DNA of 64,000 bases from Sphingobacteriales bacterium. Its GTDB lineage: Bacteria > Bacteroidota > Bacteroidia > Chitinophagales > UBA2359. The position numbers were made by a program, and so were the translations under genes. Below the pieces are notes generated by a model that saw nothing but the letters and a program-made list of their open reading frames with translations, was not told the origin of the DNA and made no database searches. Below, piece by piece: positions 52,749 to 61,484 of the stretch (its first letter is position 1; each line of letters begins with the position of its first letter). The DNA lies in the NCBI GenBank assembly GCA_016711295.1, contig JADJTE010000007.1:124001-188000 (forward strand). Reading direction: 5' to 3'.

Positions 52749-53482
52749 ATGAATAGACTGACACTTACGTTAAAAGCATATAAATCCAATGTTGAAATTC
52801 ATAGACATTCAGCCTATCAAATTGTATTTACAGAGGACAATCTTTTTCATTCACATTTAGAAAATGACAAACACCAAAATATTTTCGGTTTTGTAATAAA
52901 ACCTCAAGTGGCTCATGCTTGTGAATGTAGCAACAGCACACTCTTCGTAATGAATATTGAACCGTATTCTTTTTTGGGGAAATATTTATCTCAAGAATTA
53001 GGAGACTTAAATTCAAAAGTGTTCATGGATTATCTTGAGTTTAAAGAGTTTTTCAATTTAAAAGGAAAAATATTACTTATTCTGACATTTTAAGTAAAAT
53101 TCAGATAAACGACTCAAGCCCCTATATAGACGAAAGGATAATTAAATCCATAGAATATATTTGTAACAACTTTCAATCAGATAAATTTTCAATTAATGAC
53201 TTAGCCAAACAAGTTTTTTTATCTCCTTCAAGGCTATCACTTTTATTTAAACAACAAACGGGCAGCAGTATCATTAAGTATCTGTTATGGACAAGATTAA
53301 GAAATGCAATCTTTTTAATTCTTACAAATAACAAAAAAAGCATCACTACCATTGCCTTAGAATGTGGCTTTTACGATTCTTCACAAATGAATAAATACAT
53401 GTATCAAATGTTTGGAATCGCTCCTTTAAAACTTAGGCAAAAAAGTGATTTGATACAATTTTTAGAAGCTGATGCAAATTAA
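52749..53482 (+). CDS. AraC-family transcriptional regulator, one frameshift
   Basis: About 245 aa. The N-terminal half (KSNVEIHRHSAYQIVFTEDN) is a cupin-like sensing domain. The C-terminal half holds two helix-turn-helix units: FSINDLAKQVFLSPSRLSLL, then FKQQTGSSI and TTIALECGFYDSSQMNKYMY with GIAPLKLR at the end, the AraC signature. The first ORF stops at 53093; one more A in the A5 run near 53066 restores KNITYSDILSKIQINDSS and the domain continues to the TAA at 53480. Probably controls the hydrolase and YciI-like genes downstream. AT-rich, between the two attC-like repeats. Confidence 0.82.
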
Positions 53483-53514
53483 TTTTGCGGATTACTTTTA
53501 AAATCACTTAAACA

Positions 53515-54348
53515 ATGAGTATGAACAATCAAATAATTGAAGAAAATAGAGCCTTTTACGACAGCATTGGCAATATGTATCCAGTAGCCGAAGGGGTTGC
53601 AATTAGTGAAGAAACAATCAATAATATGGAGTGTTATTGGTTTAACCCCGAAAATTCTAAGCCTAACGAATTAGTTATTTATGTACATGGTGGAGGTTAT
53701 TGTATTGGTTCTATTCGGTCGCACAAAGCAATGGTTTCTCACTTTGCAAAAGGATTAAAACGAAAAATCCTTTTCATGGAATATGCTTTGGCTCCAGAAA
53801 AACCATATCCAAATGGACTAAATGATGTTGTGAATATTTACGAGTGGGCTGTTCAAAAATTCCCAAATCATAGTCTATACTTAATGGGCGATAGTGCAGG
53901 TGGTGGGTTAAGTATTGGAGCTTCTTTTCAAATAGCTGAAAGAAATTTAAAAGTGCCTAAAGCAGTTGCTTTAATATCACCCAGTTATAATTTGGAACTA
54001 AAGAATCCATCTACAAACAACCGTCAGCATTTAGACCAAATTTTGAATAAAGAAATGGTTGCTACTTTTTTTAATGCCTATGCAGGGGGCAACATATCTG
54101 CTGCCGACACAAGCAAACTAAATTTCACAACCTTCCCTCCCGTTATTGTTGGCGTTGGTACTAATGAAATACTTTTTGACGATTCTTTGAATTTCTACGA
54201 TATGGTATATAAAATTCAACCAAATGCACAATTAAAAATATATGGAGGACAAGGACATGTATTAACGCAAATGGACATATTTAGCAATTCTTCTCAAGAC
54301 TTAATTTCTAATATCTACAATTTCTTTAACAACAATTCCAATGAATAA
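53515..54348 (+). CDS. Alpha/beta hydrolase (HSL/esterase type)
   Basis: 277 aa. Oxyanion-hole motif YVHGGGYCIGS, nucleophile elbow MGDSAGGGLS, late Asp in GTNEILFDDSL and His in GGQGHVL complete the catalytic set of the hormone-sensitive-lipase family. No signal peptide, so cytoplasmic. It starts 32 bp after the regulator and overlaps the next gene by 8 bp. The substrate is probably an ester or small lactone; not determined. Low GC. Confidence 0.85.
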   Translation: MSMNNQIIEENRAFYDSIGNMYPVAEGVAISEETINNMECYWFNPENSKPNELVIYVHGGGYCIGSIRSHKAMVSHFAKGLKRKILFMEYALAPEKPYPNGLNDVVNIYEWAVQKFPNHSLYLMGDSAGGGLSIGASFQIAERNLKVPKAVALISPSYNLELKNPSTNNRQHLDQILNKEMVATFFNAYAGGNISAADTSKLNFTTFPPVIVGVGTNEILFDDSLNFYDMVYKIQPNAQLKIYGGQGHVLTQMDIFSNSSQDLISNIYNFFNNNSNE

Positions 54349-54613
54349 AATATTAGTTTTAATCACCTTATCGGACAGTGGAATAGAAACGATAAAATCA
54401 ACTCCCGAACTTCCTAAAAAAGAAAATGAGTTTGTAAATCAATGGAGGGAACAAGGAATTTTGGAAAGCTTTTATATTTCTGTTTCAAAGAAAAGTGCGG
54501 TTTTGATTTTTAAAAACATTGACGAGAGCAAGGCAAAAGAACTTATAGAAACATTACCATACTTCCCTTATATGGCGACAATTGACTATTATAATTTGAA
54601 CCAAATATTTTAG
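54341..54613 (+). CDS. YciI/muconolactone isomerase-like small protein
   Basis: 90 aa. The pattern (ILVLITLSDSG at the start, an EFVNQWREQGILESFYIS middle, SAVLIFKNIDESKAKELIETLPYFPY) is that of a dimeric alpha-beta barrel as in YciI or muconolactone delta-isomerase. It starts inside the end of the hydrolase gene, so translation is coupled. Together they suggest a small catabolic or detoxifying unit. The second attC-like repeat follows within 20 bp. Confidence 0.6.
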   Translation: MNKILVLITLSDSGIETIKSTPELPKKENEFVNQWREQGILESFYISVSKKSAVLIFKNIDESKAKELIETLPYFPYMATIDYYNLNQIF

Positions 54614-54631
54614 AACACAAAAAGCCCGAAC

Positions 54632-54763
54632 CGCTAACAAGGTATTGCCAAAAGCGGGGCTGAACGGCTTCGATTGGGCATTTGTGCAAGGTTCAACTTC
54701 TGTTCTTCGATTGAACTTTGGTGCTAAAAATCCCGCCCATCGCCAATACGTAAACCGTTATGC
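54632..54763 (+). repeat. attC-like repeat, copy 2
   Basis: Begins CGCTAACAAGGTATTGCC and ends CGTAAACCGTTATGC. It differs from copy 1 by only a few bases over the whole length. With copy 1 in the same orientation it brackets the AraC-hydrolase-YciI genes. Confidence 0.7.
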
Positions 54764-55042
54764 GAGTATATTACCTAACAATTGAAAAAATTAAAATATT
54801 AAAAATGTAATCTATTTTTTTATAAAATATGCTATATTATTACAATTTTAATGCATTTGCCCGGACAAAGTATTAATTCATAGCTGCTAAGCACCGAAGG
54901 TTATGCACTAAGCCCCCGCGTGCTCGCTTGCTACCATTATTTTTTGCCCTACACTCGACAGGCTTTGTTAGGCCACCTCATTTTGTCCTTTTAATAAGGC
55001 ATTTCCTCCTATTCTCCGACAAACCCACCCATACTTTTTACC

Positions 55043-56048
55043 GTGTCAGCAAATAATAACGGCATTAACGAAATATTCGATTCGTTTCAATACCTCAAAG
55101 TACTTATCGTAGGCGACGCCATGACCGATAAATACATTTTCGGGCATACACAGCGCGTATCGCCCGAAAGCCCCGTGCCTATTATAGAGGTGTATAGGCG
55201 CGAAAACCGCTTGGGGCGCAGCCAACGTAGCCCTCAACATCAAAGAATTGGGTGCCAAACCTATTTTAGCTACCGTCGTAGGCGACGACGACGAAGGGCA
55301 CGAGTTTAAACAATTGCTGCAAGCCCATGGCATTGATACTTCTTATGTATTGTTAGACCAAGACCGCCGCACGACGGTCAAAACCCGTGTGATGAGCCGC
55401 AACCAACAAGTGCTGCGCTACGACTACGAACATACCAAAGCCTTAGATGAAAACATAGAATTGTTGTTGCTCGATAGCATTTTAGACCTCATTTATACCG
55501 AAAAACCCAATGTAGTAATACTGCAAGATTATAATAAGGGCGTATTAACTCCCAGAATGATTGACACTATACTGCACCACTGCCAACAAGCCGAAATACC
55601 AACCGCCGTAGACCCGAAACGCGACAACTTTTTTGCTTATAAAGGCTGTACGCTCTTGAAACCCAATCTCAAAGAAGCAGCCGAAGCCCTACACGTAGAA
55701 CTAAGTGCTACACACCCCGAAACGCTAATAGATGCCGACATACGCCTGCGAAATATCTTAGACCATCGATACACCATCATCACATTGTCAGATAAAGGCG
55801 TATTTATCGGTATAGGCGATGATAGCGATATATTGCCCGCTTATCTACGCCGCATCACTGACGTATCGGGCGCGGGCGATACCGTCATATCGCTCTTGGC
55901 ATTGGGCATAGCCCTCGACCTAGATATTTTTGCTACCGCCGAACTCGCTAATATCGCCGCAGGCTTGGTATGCGAACAAGTAGGTGTAGTGCCTATCAAA
56001 CGCGAAGCCCTACAACAGGAAGCCGAAATAGTATTGGGCGAAGGATAA
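55043..56048 (+). CDS. D-glycero-beta-D-manno-heptose-7-phosphate kinase-like (HldE kinase domain, PfkB family), one frameshift
   Basis: About 335 aa. Step in ADP-heptose synthesis for lipopolysaccharide. Motifs: LIVGDAMTDKYIFGHTQRVSPE at the start, LGGAANVALNIKELGA restored after a break near 55216 (one G missing from a G run), VLRYDYEHTK, VILQDYNKGVL, PKRDNFFAYKG, LKPNLKEA, and DVSGAGDTVIS with the catalytic Asp. No nucleotidyltransferase domain follows, so the adenylyl transfer is done by another protein. The start is a GTG at 55043; the reading is well conserved from there. Confidence 0.88.
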
Positions 56049-56195
56049 TTTTGCCCATACAACAAAAAACAAACTAACCATTATATCACTTCTCGCTTGG
56101 GTTGCTTGTGTATTGAGCACAAGTGCCTACGCCGCCGCCCAACTCCATACTCCGCCATTTTACCCCTCTATTTATTTTCTGTTCACCTTAAAAAT

Positions 56196-57578
56196 ATGGC
56201 TCAAATACTTATTATCGACGATGACCGCGTAATTCGGCGTACTCTGAAAGAGATTTTAGAGTATGAAAATTACAAAGTTGATGAAGCCGGCGATGGCATG
56301 GAAGGTTTGGTCAAGATAAAAACGACCAATTACGACTTGGTATTCTGCGACATCAAAATGCCCAGAATGGACGGCATGGAGGTCTTAGACCAAGCCCTAA
56401 AAATACGCTCCGACCTGCCCATAATTATGATTTCGGGGCATGGCACAATGGAAACTGCCGTAGATGCTGTCAAGCGCGGTGCTTTCGATTTTATTGCCAA
56501 ACCACCCGACCTCAACCGCCTGCTTATCACCGTCCGCAATGCCTTAGACAAATCGGTTTTGTTGAGCGAAACCAAGGTATTGCGCCGCAAAGTCAATAAA
56601 ATTAAGGAGATTGTAGGCTCTTCGCCCGGTATCCTCAAAATAAAAGAAACCATCGAGCGCGTTGCACCCACCGAAGCACGTATCCTAATTACGGGCGACA
56701 ACGGTACGGGCAAAGAACTTGTAGCGCGGTGGGTGCACGAAAAAAGCCGCCGCGTTGACGGTCCCTTTGTAGAGGTCAACTGCGCCGCTATTCCGTCCGA
56801 ACTCATCGAGAGCGAGTTGTTTGGACACGAAAAAGGTTCTTTTACCTCGGCCGTCAAACAGCGCATCGGCAAATTTGAACAGGCAAACGGCGGCACCTTG
56901 TTTTTGGACGAAATAGGCGACATGTCTTTGTCCGCACAAGCCAAAGTATTGCGTGCCTTGCAAGAAAACAAAATTACGCGCGTGGGCGGCGGCGATATCT
57001 CGGTCGATGTGCGCATAGTGTCGGCAACCAACAAAGACCTACTGCGCGAAGTAGAAGAAAATCGCTTCCGATTAGACCTCTACCACCGCCTTAATGTTAT
57101 ACCCATACACGTACCGTCGCTCAATGCCCGCAAAGAAGATATACCTTTGTTAGTCAAACAATTTATCAATGATATATGCGTAGAGTATAATACCAAAGCC
57201 AAAATAGTAGCTGCGGGTGCGCTGCGCGAGCTACAACGCATCAATTGGACGGGCAATGTACGCGAATTGCGCAACGTCATCGAACGGCTCATTATACTAA
57301 GCGACAAGGAAATTACCGAACAAGACGTATTGACTTACGTAACTCCCTCGTATAGCCTAAACTCCGCAAGCAATGGCAGCGACGGATTAGTATCAGACGA
57401 CCTCTACGAACGGTTCGACAAATTGCAAGATTTCAAAGACCACGTAGAAAAAATTTTCTTGGAACGAAAATTGCAAAAACATAGCTGGAACGTATCGCGC
57501 ACTGCCGAAGAAATAGACATACAGCGAAGCCATCTATACAATAAAATAGAACGCTACGATTTGCGCCGCGATGCTTAG
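56196..57578 (+). CDS. Sigma-54-dependent response regulator, NtrC type, with altered GAFTGA loop
   Basis: 460 aa. Order: receiver domain (ILIIDDDRVIRRTL, phosphorylated Asp in LVFCDIKMPRMDG, ISGHGTMETAV, IAKPPDLNRLL), AAA+ domain (Walker A ITGDNGTGKELVARW, Walker B GGTLFLDEIGDM, then LRLD-type sensor), and a C-terminal Fis-like helix (NVSRTAEEIDIQRSHLYNKI). The sigma-54 contact loop, usually GAFTGA, reads GSFTSA here. Start: ATG at 56196 (MAQILIIDDD); the ORF opens 33 codons earlier in what looks like non-coding sequence. The cognate kinase is not adjacent. Confidence 0.92.
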   Translation: MAQILIIDDDRVIRRTLKEILEYENYKVDEAGDGMEGLVKIKTTNYDLVFCDIKMPRMDGMEVLDQALKIRSDLPIIMISGHGTMETAVDAVKRGAFDFIAKPPDLNRLLITVRNALDKSVLLSETKVLRRKVNKIKEIVGSSPGILKIKETIERVAPTEARILITGDNGTGKELVARWVHEKSRRVDGPFVEVNCAAIPSELIESELFGHEKGSFTSAVKQRIGKFEQANGGTLFLDEIGDMSLSAQAKVLRALQENKITRVGGGDISVDVRIVSATNKDLLREVEENRFRLDLYHRLNVIPIHVPSLNARKEDIPLLVKQFINDICVEYNTKAKIVAAGALRELQRINWTGNVRELRNVIERLIILSDKEITEQDVLTYVTPSYSLNSASNGSDGLVSDDLYERFDKLQDFKDHVEKIFLERKLQKHSWNVSRTAEEIDIQRSHLYNKIERYDLRRDA

Positions 57579-57777
57579 AACTTAATTCGCCTAATAAGCG
57601 TTGTTAGATGTGCAGTTTGATACCCTTAGTACAGAGAAATCATCAACATCTAAGGCTTTACCCATTTTTCGATGTAGCACAGCAGCCCAAAAGCGAATAT
57701 CTGCACCCAATATCCCACTTTTTTCATTATACCCCCTTTATCGGAAAGGCGAAAAAAAGTGTTAATTACCATCTATC

Positions 57778-59149
57778 ATGAAGTTTAGAGAACGATATAT
57801 ATTCGATTCTGCCAAAGATTTTATCGGTAAGGGCGGCTTTGCCAAGGTGTTTCGTGCTTACGACACGATACGCAAACGCTATGTAGCACTCAAATTTTAT
57901 GCAGGTACAGAATCTGAAAAATACGACATCATCAGCGAAATAAACCGCATGGATAACCTTGCGCACCCCAATCTAATTCGCTATTACGATGCCACTTTTA
58001 TCGATTCGGTCAATGCCATCGGCGAAAAAGAACAAATACAAGTCGGCATCATGGAATTTGCCAATGCAGGCGATATTAGTCTTTTTTTTAAAAAAACGCA
58101 GCCTACCGAACTCACCCGCCAAGTTATACTCGATATTTTGAGCGGATTGGCTTACTTGCACGAAAACGGCATAGCCCACCGCGACATGAAACCCAAAAAC
58201 ATCTTGTTGTCGGAAGAAAATGGGCGGCTGACTGCCAAAATAGCCGACTTCGGGATTAGCAAAAAAGTAGAAGCGGGCGAAGATGCTTCGGTATCGTCAC
58301 AGCTGCTGGGTAGCGTAGAATATATGGCACCCGAACAGTTTGCCCCCGCCGTATATGGTATAGCGGGCAAATTGGGAACTAATGCCGATATTTGGTCATT
58401 AGGTATCATCTTGTACGAAATATTTACGGCGAGATTGCCTTTTGGTAGTCGAACCAAAGGTATAACCTATGAACAAATATTAAATAATATCTTATTCCAA
58501 GACCTCGACATCGATTATAATGCTGTGCCCGAACCTTATCGCAGCGTTATACGGCGTTGTTTGGTCAAAAACGCCGCCCAACGCGCTCAAAGTGCCAACG
58601 AACTCATCGCTATCATAGAGGGCAAAACCTACCAAGATACTTGCCAACAACGAAGAGAAACAAACCGATATATTGCCCAACCCGAATACCCACACCGACC
58701 AACACCAAAACAGGACGGACAACAACGGTGGCGATACGCGTATACTGAACCCATTGGGGCAAAACAACGATAAAAAACCTCTACCCTCGTCGGACAGCGT
58801 GCCCGTATATGTGCGCCCTACCAACGAGCCCCAACTTGACGCAGCTACACAGAACGAAATCAATACGGGCAAAAGCCTATTCAAAACAGGCGATTACCCG
58901 CAAAGTTTCCGCCTCTTAGACCGCCATGCTGCCCAGCTCGATACAGAAGCCAAATTTTATCTAGGCTTTATGTATTATAATGGCAAATGCGGTGGCGCAC
59001 ATGACCCTGAAAAAGGCAAAAAATTGATGAATGAAGCCAAACGCGCCAACCGCCCCTTAGTATTAGAATTAATGCTAAAATATGTCCTAAAAAATAGGGC
59101 TATCCTCAATAGACAGCGGGCACGGCTACCGCTCACAATTAAACAGTAA
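57778..59149 (+). CDS. Ser/Thr protein kinase with Sel1-like C-terminal region, one frameshift
   Basis: About 457 aa. Hanks-type kinase: glycine loop IGKGGFAKVF, Lys in YVALKFY, catalytic HRDMKPKNILL, metal-binding ADFGISKK, and APE as YMAPEQF, then DIWSLGIILYEIF. A break near 58640 separates this from the tail, restored as LANNEEKQTDILPNPNTH. The tail is Asn/Thr/Gln-rich, then holds one TPR/Sel1-like unit (GKSLFKTGDYPQSFRLLDRH … YLGFMYYNGKCGG). No membrane segment is present, so the kinase is soluble, unlike PknB-type receptors. It lies 200 bp after the sigma-54 regulator. Ends at a strong terminator. Confidence 0.85.
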
Positions 59150-59182
59150 GCCCCATATAGCTATTTTGAACTATATGGGGCT
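59149..59182 (+). terminator. Intrinsic terminator of the kinase gene
   Basis: Perfect 12-bp stem AGCCCCATATAG/CTATATGGGGCT with a 10-base loop, then TTTTG. It begins at the last base of the kinase stop codon. Confidence 0.9.
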
Positions 59183-59489
59183 TTTGCTGTGAAATAATGC
59201 TCGCCATTACTTTTTTTATGGGTATGGTGGCACAACAGTTTCAATTTTGCAATGGACTTGTGACAGCAGCACTTACTTGGGACTAAAATGGGGCTTTCAC
59301 AAGTCTAATAGCAATTTATACATTTCACCGCTTAGATATGGACAAACCAATACCTAAGCGGTGCGTTGTTATAAGGTGTATTTTTACAAAAAATGTTTTT
59401 TCGATGACAAAAGCGCACTATTCAACTTTGGTCAAAGTTGGCAGTGTGTTTTGGGTGTATCGACGTGTGCGCCGTGCATTTGGACGGGT
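59183..59489. other. Intergenic region with a second hairpin
   Basis: About 300 bp between convergent units. ACCGCTTAG at 59327-59335 pairs with CTAAGCGGT at 59354-59362, a 9-bp stem that may end the leftward sigma-factor operon, though no clear T-run follows it on that strand. No gene seen. Confidence 0.45.
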
Positions 59490-59732
59490 TTAGTGCAATT
59501 CGAGGGTTTCTTCGGTTTGGCTACTGTAGTCCATAATCACTTTGAGCGAGGTACGGCTGGGCGAACGCAAAGATGTTTGGCTCAAAATATCTTTGGTAAT
59601 GAGCAGCGAGCGGTAGGTCTCTCTCAAATCCCAATCGGTATTGAGCGCGTGCAAAATAGCAGAATTTTCTGCCTCAGAGGTTTCACCATAAATATGGCGG
59701 AGCAAATCACAAGGAGTAATGGTTTGTATCAT
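59490..59732 (-). CDS. Small protein encoded after the ECF sigma factor, possible anti-sigma partner
   Basis: 80 aa, start chosen at MIQTITPCDLLRHIYGETSE (59732). This N-terminus (Met-Ile-Gln-Thr, then LLRHIYGET) is typical of a short protein that follows ECF sigma genes in Bacteroidota. The rest is helical (ENSAILHALNTDWDLRETYR, then SLLITKDIL). No membrane segment, so it is not a classical membrane anti-sigma factor. The role is inferred from position only. Confidence 0.6.
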   Translation of the reverse strand: MIQTITPCDLLRHIYGETSEAENSAILHALNTDWDLRETYRSLLITKDILSQTSLRSPSRTSLKVIMDYSSQTEETLELH

Positions 59733-59877
59733 CTGGCTACGGGGGGCTGTGGTGAACAATGCAACTTCTTATCGGTCTTAACCGGTTTTTTGTGATTATT
59801 TATCAATAACCATACCGATTGAGAAGTTTAAATTATCGCTACAATAACGCCCTGCTGTCTGATTTATTGCACCAAGT

Positions 59878-60456
59878 CTAAAAAATAATTTGTTGCTCGG
59901 CAATCATTTTGCGCATATTGAGCAAAGCGTAACGCATGCGTCCCAATGCCGTATTAATACTTACATCGGTAATAGTGGCAATTTCTTTAAAACTCAAATC
60001 GGCGTAGTGCCTTAGTATCAATACTTCGCGTTGTTCTTCGGGCAGTTGTGCGATAAGGTCGCGCATAACAATCGATGTTTCGTGGTGCGACATGGTTTTG
60101 TCGGCACGGTCGTCGGCAAATTGTAGTATGCTAAAAATATCTACCCCGTCACGGGTGACAATTTTAGGCATACGGCTCGTGCGGCGAAAGTAATCAATGC
60201 ACAGATTGTGTGCAATGCGCAGCACCCAAGGCAAAAACCTGCCTTTTTCGGAATATTTTCCTTGTCGGAGATTTTCGATAACCTTTATAAAGGTATCCTG
60301 GAACAAATCCTCGGCTAATATTTCATCTTTCACCAATAAAAAGATTGCGGTATATACCCTATCTTTATGGCGAGTGAGCAGTTCGGCAAATGCCGACTGG
60401 TTGCCATTGCGATACATCGCAACGAGTTGGTGGTCGCTAACTGACTGTGTAAGCAT
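59878..60456 (-). CDS. ECF RNA polymerase sigma factor
   Basis: 192 aa. Region 2: YRNGNQSAFAELLTRHKDRV, LAEDLFQDTFIKVIENL, FLPWVLRIAHNLCIDYFRR (core and -10 binding). Region 4: LPEEQREVLILRHYADLSF, then KEIATITDVSINTALGRMRY, a helix-turn-helix for the -35 element. Length and motifs fit the sigma-24 group. The small protein at 59490-59732 follows 145 bp downstream on the same strand. Target genes unknown. Confidence 0.93.
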   Translation of the reverse strand: MLTQSVSDHQLVAMYRNGNQSAFAELLTRHKDRVYTAIFLLVKDEILAEDLFQDTFIKVIENLRQGKYSEKGRFLPWVLRIAHNLCIDYFRRTSRMPKIVTRDGVDIFSILQFADDRADKTMSHHETSIVMRDLIAQLPEEQREVLILRHYADLSFKEIATITDVSINTALGRMRYALLNMRKMIAEQQIIF

Positions 60457-60481
60457 ACGGATGCGTATTTGGGGGAGGTGA

Positions 60482-60899
60482 TGTAAAGGTGTCTATATCC
60501 TCGTAAATACGTTTTTTTAAAAATGTTAGCGTAATTTTTTACTCAATAGGCGGTGTAAGATGGGTTAATGAACGAAAAGCAGGGGCAAACCAACGATATA
60601 CGTACTTAGACGGCGGTGGGTTGCCTTGCGTTTAACTATTTTTAGGCAAATTTAGGGTATTTTTCTAAATTCCAAACGATTTAGGGCATTTTTTTCAAAA
60701 AATTTTGCCTGCTGCCATTTTTTGTATTTTCAGTATCATTTTCCGCTTTTTTTTGTGTGTTCAACAAAAATGCTGTAATATTACATCGCATTTGGTCAAA
60801 TACCATTTGCACGGCGCAATTGCCCTTTTCTAATATTTACATATTTATTTGTGCTTAGTTCTACACTCCATTGCAGGATAAGCAGGTCATTGTCATCTT
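60482..60899. other. AT-rich intergenic region
   Basis: About 420 bp upstream of the sigma factor, before a MITE. T- and A-runs are frequent (TTTTTTTAAAAATG, TTTTTTCAAAAAATTTTG). No ORF, RNA gene or clear promoter box seen. Confidence 0.4.
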
Positions 60900-60907
60900 A
60901 ACAATTC

Positions 60908-61006
60908 GTAACTATTTAGGGTATAGGGTAATGAGCAATACTTATCTAATAATGCCTGATATCGCTGCATATTCGATTAGTTCCCCCTACAAGGCTAAAT
61001 AGTTAC
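60908..61006. mobile_element. MITE, A-type, complete with 8-bp target duplication
   Basis: 99 bp from GTAACTATTTAGGG to GGCTAAATAGTTAC, flanked by perfect 8-bp direct repeats AACAATTC (60900-60907 and 61007-61014). No ORF. The clearest A-type copy in the window; it sits 38 bp before the CBS gene. Confidence 0.88.
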
Positions 61007-61043
61007 AACAATTCTTATTTGCCAATACAATTTATTTATACTT

Positions 61044-61484
61044 ATGATTACAAAAGTACGCGACATGCTCAACGCCAAAGGGCACGCCGTTTATTCGGTG
61101 ACATCAGACACGAAAGTTATAGATGCTCTGTCCTTATTGGTAGACAAAAACATTGGTGCCTTAGCCGTCATTGACGGGGGCAAACTGGCGGGCATTTTTT
61201 CGGAGCGCGACTATGCGCGAAAGGTGATTTTGCAGGGCAAATCCTCGCGCGAAACGCCCGTCTCGGACATCATGACCCGCCGAGTTATTGTTGTTACGCC
61301 CGACGACAGCATCGGTGCATGCATGGAACTGATGAGTGGCAACAAAATAAGGCACTTGCCCGTAGTATCGCCCGACAATGCTACGGAGGTGGTAGGATTT
61401 TTGTCTATTAGTGATATTGTGCGCACAATTATTGCTGAACAGAAAAACACCATCGAACAATTACAGCAATACATACAATCTTGA
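61044..61484 (+). CDS. CBS-domain protein
   Basis: 146 aa consisting of a CBS pair: VIDALSLLVDKNIGALAVID with FSERDYARKV, then VSDIMTRRVIVVTPDDSIGA with HLPVVSPDNATEVVGFLSIS. CBS pairs sense adenine nucleotides and regulate partners. No catalytic domain is attached. The stop TGA overlaps the start TTG of the glycosyltransferase (TTGA), which implies coupled translation and a possible link to that enzyme. Confidence 0.9.
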   Translation: MITKVRDMLNAKGHAVYSVTSDTKVIDALSLLVDKNIGALAVIDGGKLAGIFSERDYARKVILQGKSSRETPVSDIMTRRVIVVTPDDSIGACMELMSGNKIRHLPVVSPDNATEVVGFLSISDIVRTIIAEQKNTIEQLQQYIQS

